64,000 bases of DNA. It comes from Saccharibacillus qingshengii. Its GTDB lineage: Bacteria > Bacillota > Bacilli > Paenibacillales > Paenibacillaceae. The translations under genes were made by a program, and so were the position numbers. Positions 47,040 through 55,775 of this stretch are shown here, piece by piece. The DNA is taken from assembly GCF_013185195.1 (NCBI RefSeq), contig NZ_JAAZWC010000014.1, positions 62,001 to 126,000 of the forward strand, read 5' to 3'. Numbering within the stretch: the first letter of the stretch is position 1; every line of letters begins with the position of its first letter. The notes under the pieces are model-generated. The model saw only the letters and a list, made by a program, of their open reading frames with translations, did not search any database and was not told where the DNA came from.

Positions 47040-47309
47040 ATGAAAATCAACGACACAGCTCGAATCGGTGCCCTTAACCCTTACCAACGGACAAGCGAAA
47101 CCCAGCGTACCGAAGAAACCAAGAAGTCGGCCCGCAAAGACGAAGTGACAATTTCCACGGAGGCGATGGAGATGCTGCACGCAGCAAACAAGCCGGCTGA
47201 CAGCGAGCGCGCTGCACGCATCCAAGATCTGAAGCAGCAGGTTGCTGCAGGAACTTATTCGGTGGATGCGAATAAAATTGCCGAAAAGCTCTTACCATAT
47301 CTGGCGTAA
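47040..47309 (+). CDS. flgM: Anti-sigma-D factor FlgM
   Basis: An 89-residue, largely unstructured protein that holds sigma-D inactive until it is exported through the finished hook. The N-terminal MKINDTARIGALNPYQ and the C-terminal helical part (RAARIQDLKQQVAAGTYSVD, IAEKLLPYLA) are the family hallmarks. AGGAGG lies 11 bases before the ATG. It has its own sigma-D promoter, giving the usual negative feedback. Confidence 0.93.
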   Translation: MKINDTARIGALNPYQRTSETQRTEETKKSARKDEVTISTEAMEMLHAANKPADSERAARIQDLKQQVAAGTYSVDANKIAEKLLPYLA

Positions 47310-47337
47310 TAACCGATAAAGGTTATAACGGAATGGG

Positions 47338-47390
47338 GGACTTTTTCAAAGACCCGGTCAATCCGGCGTTTTTGAAGAAGTCCTCTTTTT
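47338..47390 (+). terminator. Strong hairpin terminator between flgM and flgN
   Basis: GGACTTTTTCAAA (47338-47350) and TTTGAAGAAGTCC (47371-47383) form a 13-base-pair stem with one G-U pair, followed by TCTTTTT. It lies inside what would be one operon and precedes flgN by 43 bases. Confidence 0.88.
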
Positions 47391-47432
47391 ATACAGAAAC
47401 CAAATACTATGAAAAAGATAGGTGAATGAACA

Positions 47433-47936
47433 GTGGCATTGAACCGACTGCTTGAAATTTTGGAACAAATGGAGACGGCGCACCAGCGGATGCTCGAGCT
47501 TGGCGAAGAGAAGAAAACGGCGATCATGAAGAACGATGTGGACCGGCTGATCGCGATCAACAACCAGGAATCCAAAATGATCAAAGCGATCGGGGCGCTG
47601 GATCAGCATCGTGCGGAAGCAGCTTATGCTCTTATGCAGGAAAAAGGGATCAAATCGAAGCTTAATCTGACGATGACCGAATTGGCACGGCTCCTATTTG
47701 ATCCCGAAGACAAGAATCGCCTCCTGCAGATTCAGGCGCGATTGGCCCACATTCTCCGGGAACTCAAATCGTTAAATGACATTAATCAGCAGCTCACCGA
47801 GCAGTCGCTCTCGTTCATCAATCTTTCGATTGATCTTATGGTCGGAACACCGGCAGACAGCTACACTTATACTCACCCGGCTAACAATTACGGAGCTGCT
47901 CATCGCAATCCCGGATTTTTCAATGCGAGAGGTTAA
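47433..47936 (+). CDS. flgN: Flagellar export chaperone FlgN
   Basis: A 167-residue, helical coiled-coil protein that binds FlgK and FlgL before export. Heptad-like repeats run through residues 1-130, with IMKNDVDRLIAINNQESKMI as the recognisable family segment; the tail after residue 140 is Tyr/Asn/Pro-rich and probably disordered. The start is GTG at 47433 behind AGGTGA. Its clients flgK and flgL follow at once. Confidence 0.85.
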   Translation: MALNRLLEILEQMETAHQRMLELGEEKKTAIMKNDVDRLIAINNQESKMIKAIGALDQHRAEAAYALMQEKGIKSKLNLTMTELARLLFDPEDKNRLLQIQARLAHILRELKSLNDINQQLTEQSLSFINLSIDLMVGTPADSYTYTHPANNYGAAHRNPGFFNARG

Positions 47937-47958
47937 CATAGAGAATTAGGAGGATCTT

Positions 47959-49569
47959 ATGGCATCTACATTTCATGGAATAGAAACGGCGCGTCGCAGT
48001 TTGTTAACTCAAAGAGCCGCATTGGAAACAACCGGACATAATGTCGCAAACGCCAATACGGAAGGCTATACGCGCCAACGTGTGAATATGCAGGCTTCAA
48101 TCCCTATGGAAGCCTACGGATCAATGCGTTCGCTCAACCCGGGCCAACTCGGTACAGGTGTAGAATTCACGAGCATCACGCGCATCAGAGAAGGATATCT
48201 CGATACGCAGTTTCGTAACGAAAACAGTTCGCTCGGCAGCTGGACAAAGCAGGCGGAAGCGCTCAGCAAGCTTGAAGGCATCGTAAGCGAGCCTTCGACG
48301 ACAGGACTGCGCACCGTTATGGATAACTTTTGGAAATCGATGTCCGATCTGAGTAAAGACACGGAAAGCGTAACAGCTCGCAAAGTCGTGAAGGAAAATG
48401 CATTGGCTTTGACTGAAGCGCTTAATCAGACGGCTCGTCAGTTGGATAACATGACCAGCGACCTTACAACCAACATCGCGATCAAAGGCAAAGAAATGCA
48501 GTCGTATATGGACTCTATTGTAGATTTGAACCGTTCGATCGGCCGGATCGAGAGCCTGGGAGACAATGCCAACGATCTGCGGGATAAGCGGGATCTGTTG
48601 ACCGACAAATTGTCCAAAATCGTGAACGTAACCGTTACCGATACAGCCGCTGGTTACAATATCACGCTCGGTAACGGCGGTGCGGCTCTCGTCACGGGAG
48701 AAACGGCAGCGATCCTTCCGGATGCGGGGACGCCTCTGGTACCGGGGAATGCATTGGAAACGGTATTGTCCGGCGCTTCAGGCGGAGAAATTCACGGCAT
48801 GTTTGTTGCTCGGGATAAATTTACGAACGATTATCGGAATGAACTGGATAAGATTGCAAATACGCTGGCTAACGGAAACGTGGATGTTACGATTCCGGCC
48901 GGGTCTTCGTTCCCGGAAGGTACAATATTGTCTGGGAATGTAACCCTCTCCGACGGTACGACGCTGACAGCGGGGACCGGTTTCCCGAAAGGCGCTTCGC
49001 TGCAGGGAGAAACCAAACTGACGGTAGCCGGCCTTAACGGACTGCATCAGCTGGGCTTCACGACAGACGGAAGTTCTAAGGGCGGCGTCGCTTTCTTCAC
49101 GAATGCAGACGGAACGACTAACGTTACGGCCGGAAGTATTACGCTGAATCCTACCATCGCGCAGGATCCGACCAAGATCGCCTCCTCGCTGCGGTTGGAT
49201 GCGAACGGTAACGCGATCAAAGGCAACAACGGATTGTCCTTAATCCTCGCTTCTTTGAAAGACAGCAAGTTCACGACTACCGATGCTTCGGGCAGAGTAA
49301 CAACGGCGACGCTCGGAGACCGTTACAGCGGTATGGTAGGCGAATTGGGCATTCAAGCTCAAGAAGCCAATCGTAAAGTCGCCAATGCGGAGTCGCTCAC
49401 GACACAGGTTGATACGAATCGGCAGTCGGTCAGCGGCGTGTCGCAGGATGAAGAAATGACGAACCTGGTTAAATTCCAGCAGGCTTATAATGCATCTGCA
49501 CGCTTTATGACCACATATGACGAAATGCTCGACAAGCTAATCAACGGCACCGGAACAGTCGGCCGATAA
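47959..49569 (+). CDS. flgK: Flagellar hook-filament junction protein FlgK (HAP1)
   Basis: A 536-residue secreted protein. The N terminus has GIETARRSLLTQRAALETTG and VANANTEGYTRQRV, the D0 domain motifs; the C terminus ends in the paired helix NLVKFQQAYNASARFMTTYD followed by MLDKLING. The middle varies (residues 230-400) and carries a repeated VTIPAGSSFPEGT/VTLSDGTTLTAG-type beta segment. GGAGG precedes the ATG. Confidence 0.95.
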   Translation: MASTFHGIETARRSLLTQRAALETTGHNVANANTEGYTRQRVNMQASIPMEAYGSMRSLNPGQLGTGVEFTSITRIREGYLDTQFRNENSSLGSWTKQAEALSKLEGIVSEPSTTGLRTVMDNFWKSMSDLSKDTESVTARKVVKENALALTEALNQTARQLDNMTSDLTTNIAIKGKEMQSYMDSIVDLNRSIGRIESLGDNANDLRDKRDLLTDKLSKIVNVTVTDTAAGYNITLGNGGAALVTGETAAILPDAGTPLVPGNALETVLSGASGGEIHGMFVARDKFTNDYRNELDKIANTLANGNVDVTIPAGSSFPEGTILSGNVTLSDGTTLTAGTGFPKGASLQGETKLTVAGLNGLHQLGFTTDGSSKGGVAFFTNADGTTNVTAGSITLNPTIAQDPTKIASSLRLDANGNAIKGNNGLSLILASLKDSKFTTTDASGRVTTATLGDRYSGMVGELGIQAQEANRKVANAESLTTQVDTNRQSVSGVSQDEEMTNLVKFQQAYNASARFMTTYDEMLDKLINGTGTVGR

Positions 49570-49600
49570 ACTAATCCATTAAGGGAGGAGAACTAATCCG

Positions 49601-50518
49601 ATGAGAGTAACGTCCAACATGATGAGCGCCACTTTGTTGAACAACCTGAACCGCAATGCTTCCAAGATGAACAATACGCAGCTGCAGATGTCGACAGGCA
49701 TGAAAATCAATAAGCCTTCGGACGATCCAACGGGTATGACTTACTCGCTGCGCTATCGTCAGGAGATTGCTTCAAATGAGCAGTACCAACGCAACGTGGA
49801 TAGCGCGGTATCCTGGCTGGACTTTAACGATAAGATGCTATCCGAAGTGGATTCTATTTCCCAGCGTCTGCGTGAACTCACCGTTCAAGCCGCAAATGGA
49901 ACTAATCCCGCATCGGCCCATGATAGTGTTCGTCAGGAAGTCCTGCAGCTCAAAGACCAACTGGTCGATATTGCGAACAGCAAGCTGAACGGCAAATATA
50001 TTTTTAATGGAGAAACTTACGATCAGAAGCCTTATGACTTTGTTAAAGGCCAAGACGGAACAGCAGAGACTACTAATGTTCGCTCTTTGAAGACAGATCA
50101 TGCAAAAGTGAATTATGCGGTTGGAGCCGGTGTGCAAATGTCGATCAATACTACAGGTAACGAAGTTTTTGGCGGAGATGAAGAAGATAACATTTTTGCT
50201 ATTATCAATAATTTGGATGTAGCTCTCAAAGACGGTAATCTTAAGGATATTTCTGCGCAGCTGGGGCTTATCGATCAGCGGACTGAGAAGATTTCTTCTG
50301 TCCATGCCGAAATCGGAGCCAAAACGAACCGGATTGAACTGATGCAGATGCGTCTGGGAGATTTGGAATCGAATTTGACCGAGCTTCAATCCAAAACGGA
50401 AGATGCTGATTACGCGGAACTGCTGATCAAATCGAAGATTGAAGAAAACATCTATAACGCTTCATTGTCCGTTGGATCTAAAATTATTAATATGTCGCTT
50501 GTCGACTTCATGAGATAA
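49601..50518 (+). CDS. flgL: Flagellar hook-filament junction protein FlgL (HAP3)
   Basis: A 305-residue flagellin-like secreted protein. The N-terminal segment RVTSNMMSATLLNNLNRNA plus TGMKINKPSDDPTGM and the C-terminal helix EENIYNASLSVGSKIINMSL are characteristic. AGGGAGGAG precedes the ATG. It forms the second layer of the hook-filament junction with FlgK. Confidence 0.94.
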   Translation: MRVTSNMMSATLLNNLNRNASKMNNTQLQMSTGMKINKPSDDPTGMTYSLRYRQEIASNEQYQRNVDSAVSWLDFNDKMLSEVDSISQRLRELTVQAANGTNPASAHDSVRQEVLQLKDQLVDIANSKLNGKYIFNGETYDQKPYDFVKGQDGTAETTNVRSLKTDHAKVNYAVGAGVQMSINTTGNEVFGGDEEDNIFAIINNLDVALKDGNLKDISAQLGLIDQRTEKISSVHAEIGAKTNRIELMQMRLGDLESNLTELQSKTEDADYAELLIKSKIEENIYNASLSVGSKIINMSLVDFMR

Positions 50519-50537
50519 CGCACAAGGAGGGATATTG

Positions 50538-51110
50538 ATGCTGCCGATTCCTCAATTGCAAATCCGTCAGACGCCAGCCGTATTCATGATTGATGCCGAT
50601 CCGGGCCAACTTTCCATAAGTCAGCCTAAAGCTGAATTGCAGCAGCATACACAGCCGGCCCAGCTGTCTATTGAGCAGTACAAACCTGAACTTCGGGTCG
50701 ATCAGAGTCGCGCCTTTGCCGCTTATCATGGTGGGAAACCTAAAGAAATGAATGATCGCCTGATTGCGGGGTTTCAACAGAATTTTTTGCAGGCGCTGGC
50801 TGCTCGGGCTCAGCTTGGTGAACGGATGGCAGCTATTAACGAAAAAGGCAGTAATCCGATTGCGGATATTTACGCAGCCGACACAGAAGGGAATCCGCTT
50901 CCTGAGTTCCGAGGAAAAGCTTCCATGGATAATGTCGATGTGACGTTTAATGTGCGACCGCCTCAAATCCATTTCACCCCGGCCGAGGTCGATATTCAAG
51001 TCCAGGTGAATCGTCCCGAAATTGGATACACACGGGGAAAGCTCGATATGTATGTTCAGCAATACAATAAGGTGGAATATATTCCGCCTGCTCTGGATAC
51101 CATGTTATAA
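50538..51110 (+). CDS. yviE: YviE-type protein (DUF6470)
   Basis: A 190-residue protein with repeats of the form LSISQPKAELQ, LSIEQYKPELRVDQSRA, IHFTPAEVDIQ, IGYTRGKLDMYVQQYN, that is, short beta motifs ending in acidic pairs. This and the place between flgL and fliW match B. subtilis YviE, whose function is unknown to me. The ATG at 50538 follows AAGGAGGG at 6 bases; a TTG at 50535 is too close. No signal peptide is seen. Confidence 0.82.
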   Translation: MLPIPQLQIRQTPAVFMIDADPGQLSISQPKAELQQHTQPAQLSIEQYKPELRVDQSRAFAAYHGGKPKEMNDRLIAGFQQNFLQALAARAQLGERMAAINEKGSNPIADIYAADTEGNPLPEFRGKASMDNVDVTFNVRPPQIHFTPAEVDIQVQVNRPEIGYTRGKLDMYVQQYNKVEYIPPALDTML

Positions 51111-51133
51111 TTCGTATAAAATATAAAACAAAC

Positions 51134-51178
51134 AAGCCTTAGATGCGCAAGAGATTGTGATCTATAGGCTTTTTCTTT
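51134..51178 (+). terminator. Terminator after yviE
   Basis: AAGCCT-T-AGAT pairs with ATCT-AT-AGGCTT, followed by TTTTCTTTT. Confidence 0.8.
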
Positions 51179-51227
51179 TATTGTTATTTAAACACCTGAA
51201 GTTAACCGAACACGAGGAGTGAATCGA

Positions 51228-51683
51228 ATGATTATCGAGACATCGGCCTGGGGAAGCAAAGAAATTACGGTCGAACAGATTTACCGCTTTGAAAAAGGCA
51301 TTCCTGGTTTCGAAGACGAGACGGAATTCGCGCTGCTGCCGATGGAAGATGGGCCTTTCTTCTATTTGCAGTCATTGAAACAGGGAGCTTTGTCATTCTT
51401 GCTGACGGATCCTTTCATTTTCTTCCCGGCTTACGAATTTGAATTGGGCACGGGAGACGCTGCTGAACTTGGTATTGGCGAGCATATTTTTGTTCGCTGC
51501 ATTGTAACGCTGCACGAAGAGATCGAACAATCGAGCATGAATATCCTGGCGCCGATCGTATTCAATCCTTCAAATCGCAAAAGCAAGCAGGTCGTTCTGC
51601 ACAATTCGGCGTACCAGACCCGCTATCCACTGTGGGCAGCCGACACTACCCAAGAATCTGCTTCAATAGAAGGAGGCTTATGA
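51228..51683 (+). CDS. fliW: Flagellar assembly factor FliW
   Basis: A 151-residue cytosolic protein that binds CsrA allosterically and, alternately, free flagellin. Family segments are YRFEKGIPGFEDETEFALLP, FLLTDPFIFFPAYEF and NILAPIVFNPSNRKSKQVVL. The ATG at 51228 is 6 bases after GAGGAGTG; the GTG at 51219 lies within that site. It ends 1 base before csrA, and the csrA ribosome binding site is inside its last codons, so the two are made together. Confidence 0.95.
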   Translation: MIIETSAWGSKEITVEQIYRFEKGIPGFEDETEFALLPMEDGPFFYLQSLKQGALSFLLTDPFIFFPAYEFELGTGDAAELGIGEHIFVRCIVTLHEEIEQSSMNILAPIVFNPSNRKSKQVVLHNSAYQTRYPLWAADTTQESASIEGGL

Positions 51684-51684
51684 G

Positions 51685-51936
51685 ATGCTCGTACTTTCGC
51701 GCAAAAAGGGAGAAACGATCGTTATTCAGGATAATATCGAACTGACTGTTCTGGGCGTCGAAGGAGATACAGTGCGTCTGGGCATCAAAGCTCCGAGGGA
51801 AGTCGAGATTTTTCGCAAAGAGGTCTATCTCTCTATCCAGGAATCCAATGTGGAATCCGCTGCTCCGGCCGCCAGTGATTTCGAACGCCTGATGCAGCAG
51901 ATGCGAATTAAAATGCCGGTAAGCAAGAACGAATAA
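51685..51936 (+). CDS. csrA: RNA-binding translational regulator CsrA
   Basis: An 83-residue protein. MLVLSRKKGETIVIQDNIEL and VRLGIKAPREVEIFRKEVY are the two conserved beta blocks, including the arginine that contacts RNA. The tail of about 30 residues is longer than in E. coli and typical of Firmicutes with FliW. It represses hag translation when FliW is not free; the hag leader is 180 bases downstream. Confidence 0.96.
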   Translation: MLVLSRKKGETIVIQDNIELTVLGVEGDTVRLGIKAPREVEIFRKEVYLSIQESNVESAAPAASDFERLMQQMRIKMPVSKNE

Positions 51937-51975
51937 GGTTGATAAAAAAGTCTTCAAAAAAGTTTCCAATTGCTA

Positions 51976-52002
51976 TAAACAAACTCTGCACAGTGCCGAT
52001 AT
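51976..52002 (+). promoter_or_regulatory. Sigma-D promoter of flagellin gene
   Basis: TAAA (51976-51979), exactly 15 bases, then GCCGATAT (51995-52002): an exact match to the sigma-D consensus. Confidence 0.92.
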
Positions 52003-52009
52003 ATATATC

Positions 52010-52112
52010 ATGAGCTGGTGACAGGGGCGGCCGACCTCAAAGCCCAGCTCATAGCAAACCAAACCATCCACATGGACGTGGAATTAAACAATTTCAGGGA
52101 GGAAATACCACA
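52010..52112 (+). promoter_or_regulatory. hag mRNA leader with probable CsrA binding sites
   Basis: ATGAGCTGG (52010-52018) pairs with CCAGCTCAT (52044-52052), exposing ACAGGGGCGG, close to the CsrA motif ACAnGGAnGU. A second GGA-containing site, CAGGGAGGA, is the Shine-Dalgarno itself (about 52095-52103). B. subtilis hag has the same two-site layout, in which CsrA blocks ribosome access. Confidence 0.65.
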
Positions 52113-53801
52113 ATGATTATCAACCATAATATTCCAGCTTTGAATACTCACCGCCAATTGTCGATCAACACGAGCAACACGAACAAAAACATCGAGAAAC
52201 TGGCGTCCGGTCTTCGCATTAACCGCGCAGGCGACGATGCTGCCGGTCTGGCAATTTCCGAAAAAATGCGCGGTCAAATCCGCGGTCTCGATCAAGCTTC
52301 CCGTAACGCTCAAGACGGTATCTCGCTGATTCAAACGGCTGAAGGCGCGCTCAACGAAACTCACTCCATCCTGCAACGTCAACGCGAAATCGCGAACCAA
52401 TCCGCGAACGGAACGAACACCGATTCCGACCGTCAAGCGCTGCAAGATGAAATGAACCAACTGACTTCCGAAATCAACCGTATCGGTAACACAACTGAGT
52501 TCAATACTCAGAAGTTGCTGAATGGTGGTATTGGATCTAACGGCAGCGACAAGCTGACACAAGCTACAAGCGCTAAAATCACAGCTACTGCTGCTATCAC
52601 AGCTGGTACTGATATTACTTTCTCGGCGGGATCGACTATTGTTGTGGATAACAGAACGTTTGATTTATCCGGTGTAAATGTTGATGTAGCATCAACTGCT
52701 AACGCTTTACAAACTGCTACAGCTTTGAAAACAGCACTCGACGGAACCACATCTGGTGGGGTTAAGTTGTCTGATTTGGTTGATATTAAGGTTAGTTCGA
52801 CAGGTGTAATGGAGTATTCGGCGAAATCTACTGGCTCCAAAAGCGAATTGAAGTTTACTGGAGCTAATGGTGACTTCGGTTTGGCTACAGCACAAGTAGG
52901 TACAACAGTCAAAGGTGACCCTTCGACAGTAGAACGTGCTGGACTTCAAGCGGGGAATTCGCTCACAGCTGCTGCTGTTAGTCTCGCTGTAGGTGCAACA
53001 ATTAAATTTACTGTTGGATCTGAAAGCGAAGTCACAATTGACCTTAACAAAGGCACATCTGCAAAAAGCTATGATACTAACAATGCAGATCCAAACGTAG
53101 CTAAGGCTGCAATGGATAGTTTGATTAAAGACATCAATGCGTCTTTGCAAGAAGCTGGAATGGATAGCAAAATTACAGCTTCTCTGTCCAAAGATAACAA
53201 AATTCAGTTTATTTCCGAAACAGGTAAAGATATTAAGCTGGGAACGACTCCAGCAGGCGGAATGGGACTGAGTAATGCTGCAACAATCGCTAACATTGAT
53301 CAAGTCGTTGGCGCCGGAGCACAAGGCGTAGGCTTCTCGACGAAGTTCCAAATCGGTGCAAACACAGGTCAATCGATGTCCCTCACAATCGGCGACATGC
53401 GTGCCGCAGCTCTGGGAATCACAGGCAACGCTGGACAAGCGGGCTTCACGAAAGATAACGGGGTTACTAACGGTTCGAACGATATCAAAGGCGAAGCTGC
53501 TCTGAATATCTCGACACGCGAAGATGCTTCCAAAGCGATTGCGGTTCTGGATAAAGCAACTTCCACAGTTTCGAGCGAACGCGCTAAACTGGGTGCCGTA
53601 CAAAACCGTCTGGAGCACACCATCAACAACTTGGGAACAGCTTCCGAGAACCTGACCGCTGCTGAATCCCGTATCCGTGACGTTGACATGGCGAAAGAAA
53701 TGATGAGCCAAACGAAGAATAACATTCTGGCTCAAGCTGCTCAAGCTATGTTGGCTCAAGCAAACCAAGCTCCGCAAGGCGTACTGCAATTGCTGAGATA
53801 A
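52113..53801 (+). CDS. hag: Flagellin
   Basis: A 562-residue filament protein. The conserved N-terminal D0/D1 domains ([34 protein letters not shown]) and the C-terminal D1/D0 ([13 protein letters not shown], ending [11 protein letters not shown]) flank a variable region of about 280 residues rich in Thr, Ser, Ala and Gly, suited to O-glycosylation. It is about twice as long as B. subtilis Hag because of that insert. It has a sigma-D promoter and CsrA-type leader, and sugar-modification genes follow directly. Confidence 0.97.
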   Translation: MIINHNIPALNTHRQLSINTSNTNKNIEKLASGLRINRAGDDAAGLAISEKMRGQIRGLDQASRNAQDGISLIQTAEGALNETHSILQRQREIANQSANGTNTDSDRQALQDEMNQLTSEINRIGNTTEFNTQKLLNGGIGSNGSDKLTQATSAKITATAAITAGTDITFSAGSTIVVDNRTFDLSGVNVDVASTANALQTATALKTALDGTTSGGVKLSDLVDIKVSSTGVMEYSAKSTGSKSELKFTGANGDFGLATAQVGTTVKGDPSTVERAGLQAGNSLTAAAVSLAVGATIKFTVGSESEVTIDLNKGTSAKSYDTNNADPNVAKAAMDSLIKDINASLQEAGMDSKITASLSKDNKIQFISETGKDIKLGTTPAGGMGLSNAATIANIDQVVGAGAQGVGFSTKFQIGANTGQSMSLTIGDMRAAALGITGNAGQAGFTKDNGVTNGSNDIKGEAALNISTREDASKAIAVLDKATSTVSSERAKLGAVQNRLEHTINNLGTASENLTAAESRIRDVDMAKEMMSQTKNNILAQAAQAMLAQANQAPQGVLQLLR

Positions 53802-53848
53802 TTAAAGCTTTAGCAGAAGTCGATTTTAAGAAGATTTTTGATCGGTTT

Positions 53849-53877
53849 AAGAAAGCCCCACTTAGTGGGGCTTTCTT
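53849..53877 (+). terminator. Hairpin after hag
   Basis: AAGAAAGCCCCACT and AGTGGGGCTTTCTT form a perfect stem. The U-tract is broken (CTTTCTTGTT), so partial readthrough into the glycosylation genes is possible. Confidence 0.85.
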
Positions 53878-53941
53878 GTTATACTGGTGCTGTAGCCAAC
53901 CTCTGATTATAAAGAACATTATACGTAAGGGAGCCACAATC

Positions 53942-55750
53942 ATGGATTTAATGGATCGGAATGTTGAGATTCTATCCGCTAATACCGACCACTGGATTGG
54001 AATGCCAGATGAAAATGAGTTAGCACAAGTATCCTTTGAAGTGGATCGCGATGGAAACGAGATATTCATTAATGGAGAGCAGGTATTCGCTTTAAAAAGT
54101 GAATTCGATGATTCCAATCAACCGAATCCATTAAAACGTGAACTGATTTTTATTTTAGGTATTTCTTCTGTGGAAGAAATTAAGCAGGTTTTTGCACGAA
54201 TGGGCAACGAATCCTTGTTAGTTATCGTCGAACCGAATCTTTCCTTATTCAGTTACTCGTTGCAAACTAAAGATCTTTCTTTTTTACAAAGACCCGGAGT
54301 CGTTCTATTCACCGATAAAGTAAGTCAATTGTCTAATTTTTTGGATCAATATTTATTGAGCAATGCTATCTTCTACGTGAAAACAATCAAGTTTTATTTT
54401 ACTCATATGTATCGTGAACAGGATCTTCAGTCTAGTTTGGCCGTTGTCAAAGTCATCAAAGAGTCCGTAAACTACAAAACCATGTTATACGGTAACTCTG
54501 TTGAGGATAGTTTGATTGGATTTAGGCAGCATATGACCAACCTTAAGCATCTTACTCGCTCTAAAGATGTATCACTACTTAAGAATACAATGTGTAACGT
54601 GCCAGCTGTAGTTGTGGCTGCCGGACCGTCTTTAAATAAAAATATCAATCAACTACATGCGTTAAAAGAGAATGTCATTATTATTGCTGTAGACACCATT
54701 GCTCAGCGTCTTTGTGATGAAGGTATTATTCCTGACTTTATCTGTTCCGTTGAGCGTGGAATAGAGACCTATGCTTATTTTTATAAAGATAAATCGTATC
54801 CTACTGAGTCAACGCTTGTGGGCCCTTTGGTTTTGTACCCAGATATTTTTGAAGAGTATGCGGGTGAATTGGTTATTCCTATGCGAGAAAGAGTAGGAGA
54901 ATTTATTTGGCTAAGAGAAGTGCTGGAATTAAAAAACGACACCTCGATTAGTATGGGTTTATCTTGTGCTCATGTAGCTTTTGGAGTAGCTGAACATCTG
55001 GGGGCATCACCTATTATTTTATTGGGTCAAGATCTCGCTTATGGGAATTCGGCAGAGGATACTCATGCAGGGGGGACTGTTTATGACGATAAAAACATCA
55101 TGAATAGCGTACCTGAAGAAAGAGAAGGTTTTGAAACTGAAGGATATTATGGTGGAATGGTACAAACACGAGAGATTTGGAATACATTCCGCACATGGTT
55201 CGAAATGGAGATTTCAAACAAACAACTAGACGTTATTAATGCGACTGAAGGTGGAGCCAAAATCGCCTTAACCCGGCAGCTAACTTTGGCTGAGGTAGGT
55301 CAGACCTATTGTACAACCAAGATTGCATCTGTATATGAGAACCTGAAAAACATTCCCACTTATCCCCTTGAGCAACAAAGGGTAAAACAAGTTATGAAAG
55401 ATCAATATAAGTACTTTATGGAGATCAAAGATCAATTTGAAAAGCAACGAAAGCAAGTTAAACGCTTAAAACTTAGTGTGCATTCTTCAGAGACAGAGTT
55501 ACGAAAAGCCTTGAGAATCATTGATTATACTGAAAATTTCTTTAAGCTCGTTTTAGATAATATGCTGTTGCGCCATTGTTTACAGCCAGCGATGATTAAT
55601 TCAGTGTGGAACCTATACGATATTGAACGTGTTATTAATTTTGAAAATGTTGTACAAGCACAGAAAATTAATCTCGGATTCCTAAACATCGGCGTATATG
55701 CGCTTAATGAGATCACGGCTACATTACAAGCAGCAGTGAAAGAGTTATAA
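53942..55750 (+). CDS. Motility accessory factor (Maf), flagellin glycosyltransferase family
   Basis: A 602-residue cytosolic protein of the MptE-like DUF115/Maf family. The central domain has VVAAGPSLNKN, VIIIAVDTIAQRLCDEGIIPDFICSV and SMGLSCAHVAFGVAEHLGA, then LLGQDLAYGNS...THAGG. Maf proteins transfer pseudaminic or legionaminic acid from CMP donors to flagellin. Its place directly after hag and before pse genes supports that role; the exact sugar is inference. The ATG at 53942 follows AAGGGAGC; the longer frame from 53876 reads through the hag terminator and is rejected. Confidence 0.85.
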   Translation: MDLMDRNVEILSANTDHWIGMPDENELAQVSFEVDRDGNEIFINGEQVFALKSEFDDSNQPNPLKRELIFILGISSVEEIKQVFARMGNESLLVIVEPNLSLFSYSLQTKDLSFLQRPGVVLFTDKVSQLSNFLDQYLLSNAIFYVKTIKFYFTHMYREQDLQSSLAVVKVIKESVNYKTMLYGNSVEDSLIGFRQHMTNLKHLTRSKDVSLLKNTMCNVPAVVVAAGPSLNKNINQLHALKENVIIIAVDTIAQRLCDEGIIPDFICSVERGIETYAYFYKDKSYPTESTLVGPLVLYPDIFEEYAGELVIPMRERVGEFIWLREVLELKNDTSISMGLSCAHVAFGVAEHLGASPIILLGQDLAYGNSAEDTHAGGTVYDDKNIMNSVPEEREGFETEGYYGGMVQTREIWNTFRTWFEMEISNKQLDVINATEGGAKIALTRQLTLAEVGQTYCTTKIASVYENLKNIPTYPLEQQRVKQVMKDQYKYFMEIKDQFEKQRKQVKRLKLSVHSSETELRKALRIIDYTENFFKLVLDNMLLRHCLQPAMINSVWNLYDIERVINFENVVQAQKINLGFLNIGVYALNEITATLQAAVKEL

Positions 55751-55775
55751 GTTCTAAATTAAGGACGTGAACAAC

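Noticed and set aside
53876-53941. Upstream extension of the Maf gene
   Set aside because: It lies over the hag terminator and begins with Cys-rich residues unlike the family; ATG 53942 has the ribosome binding site.
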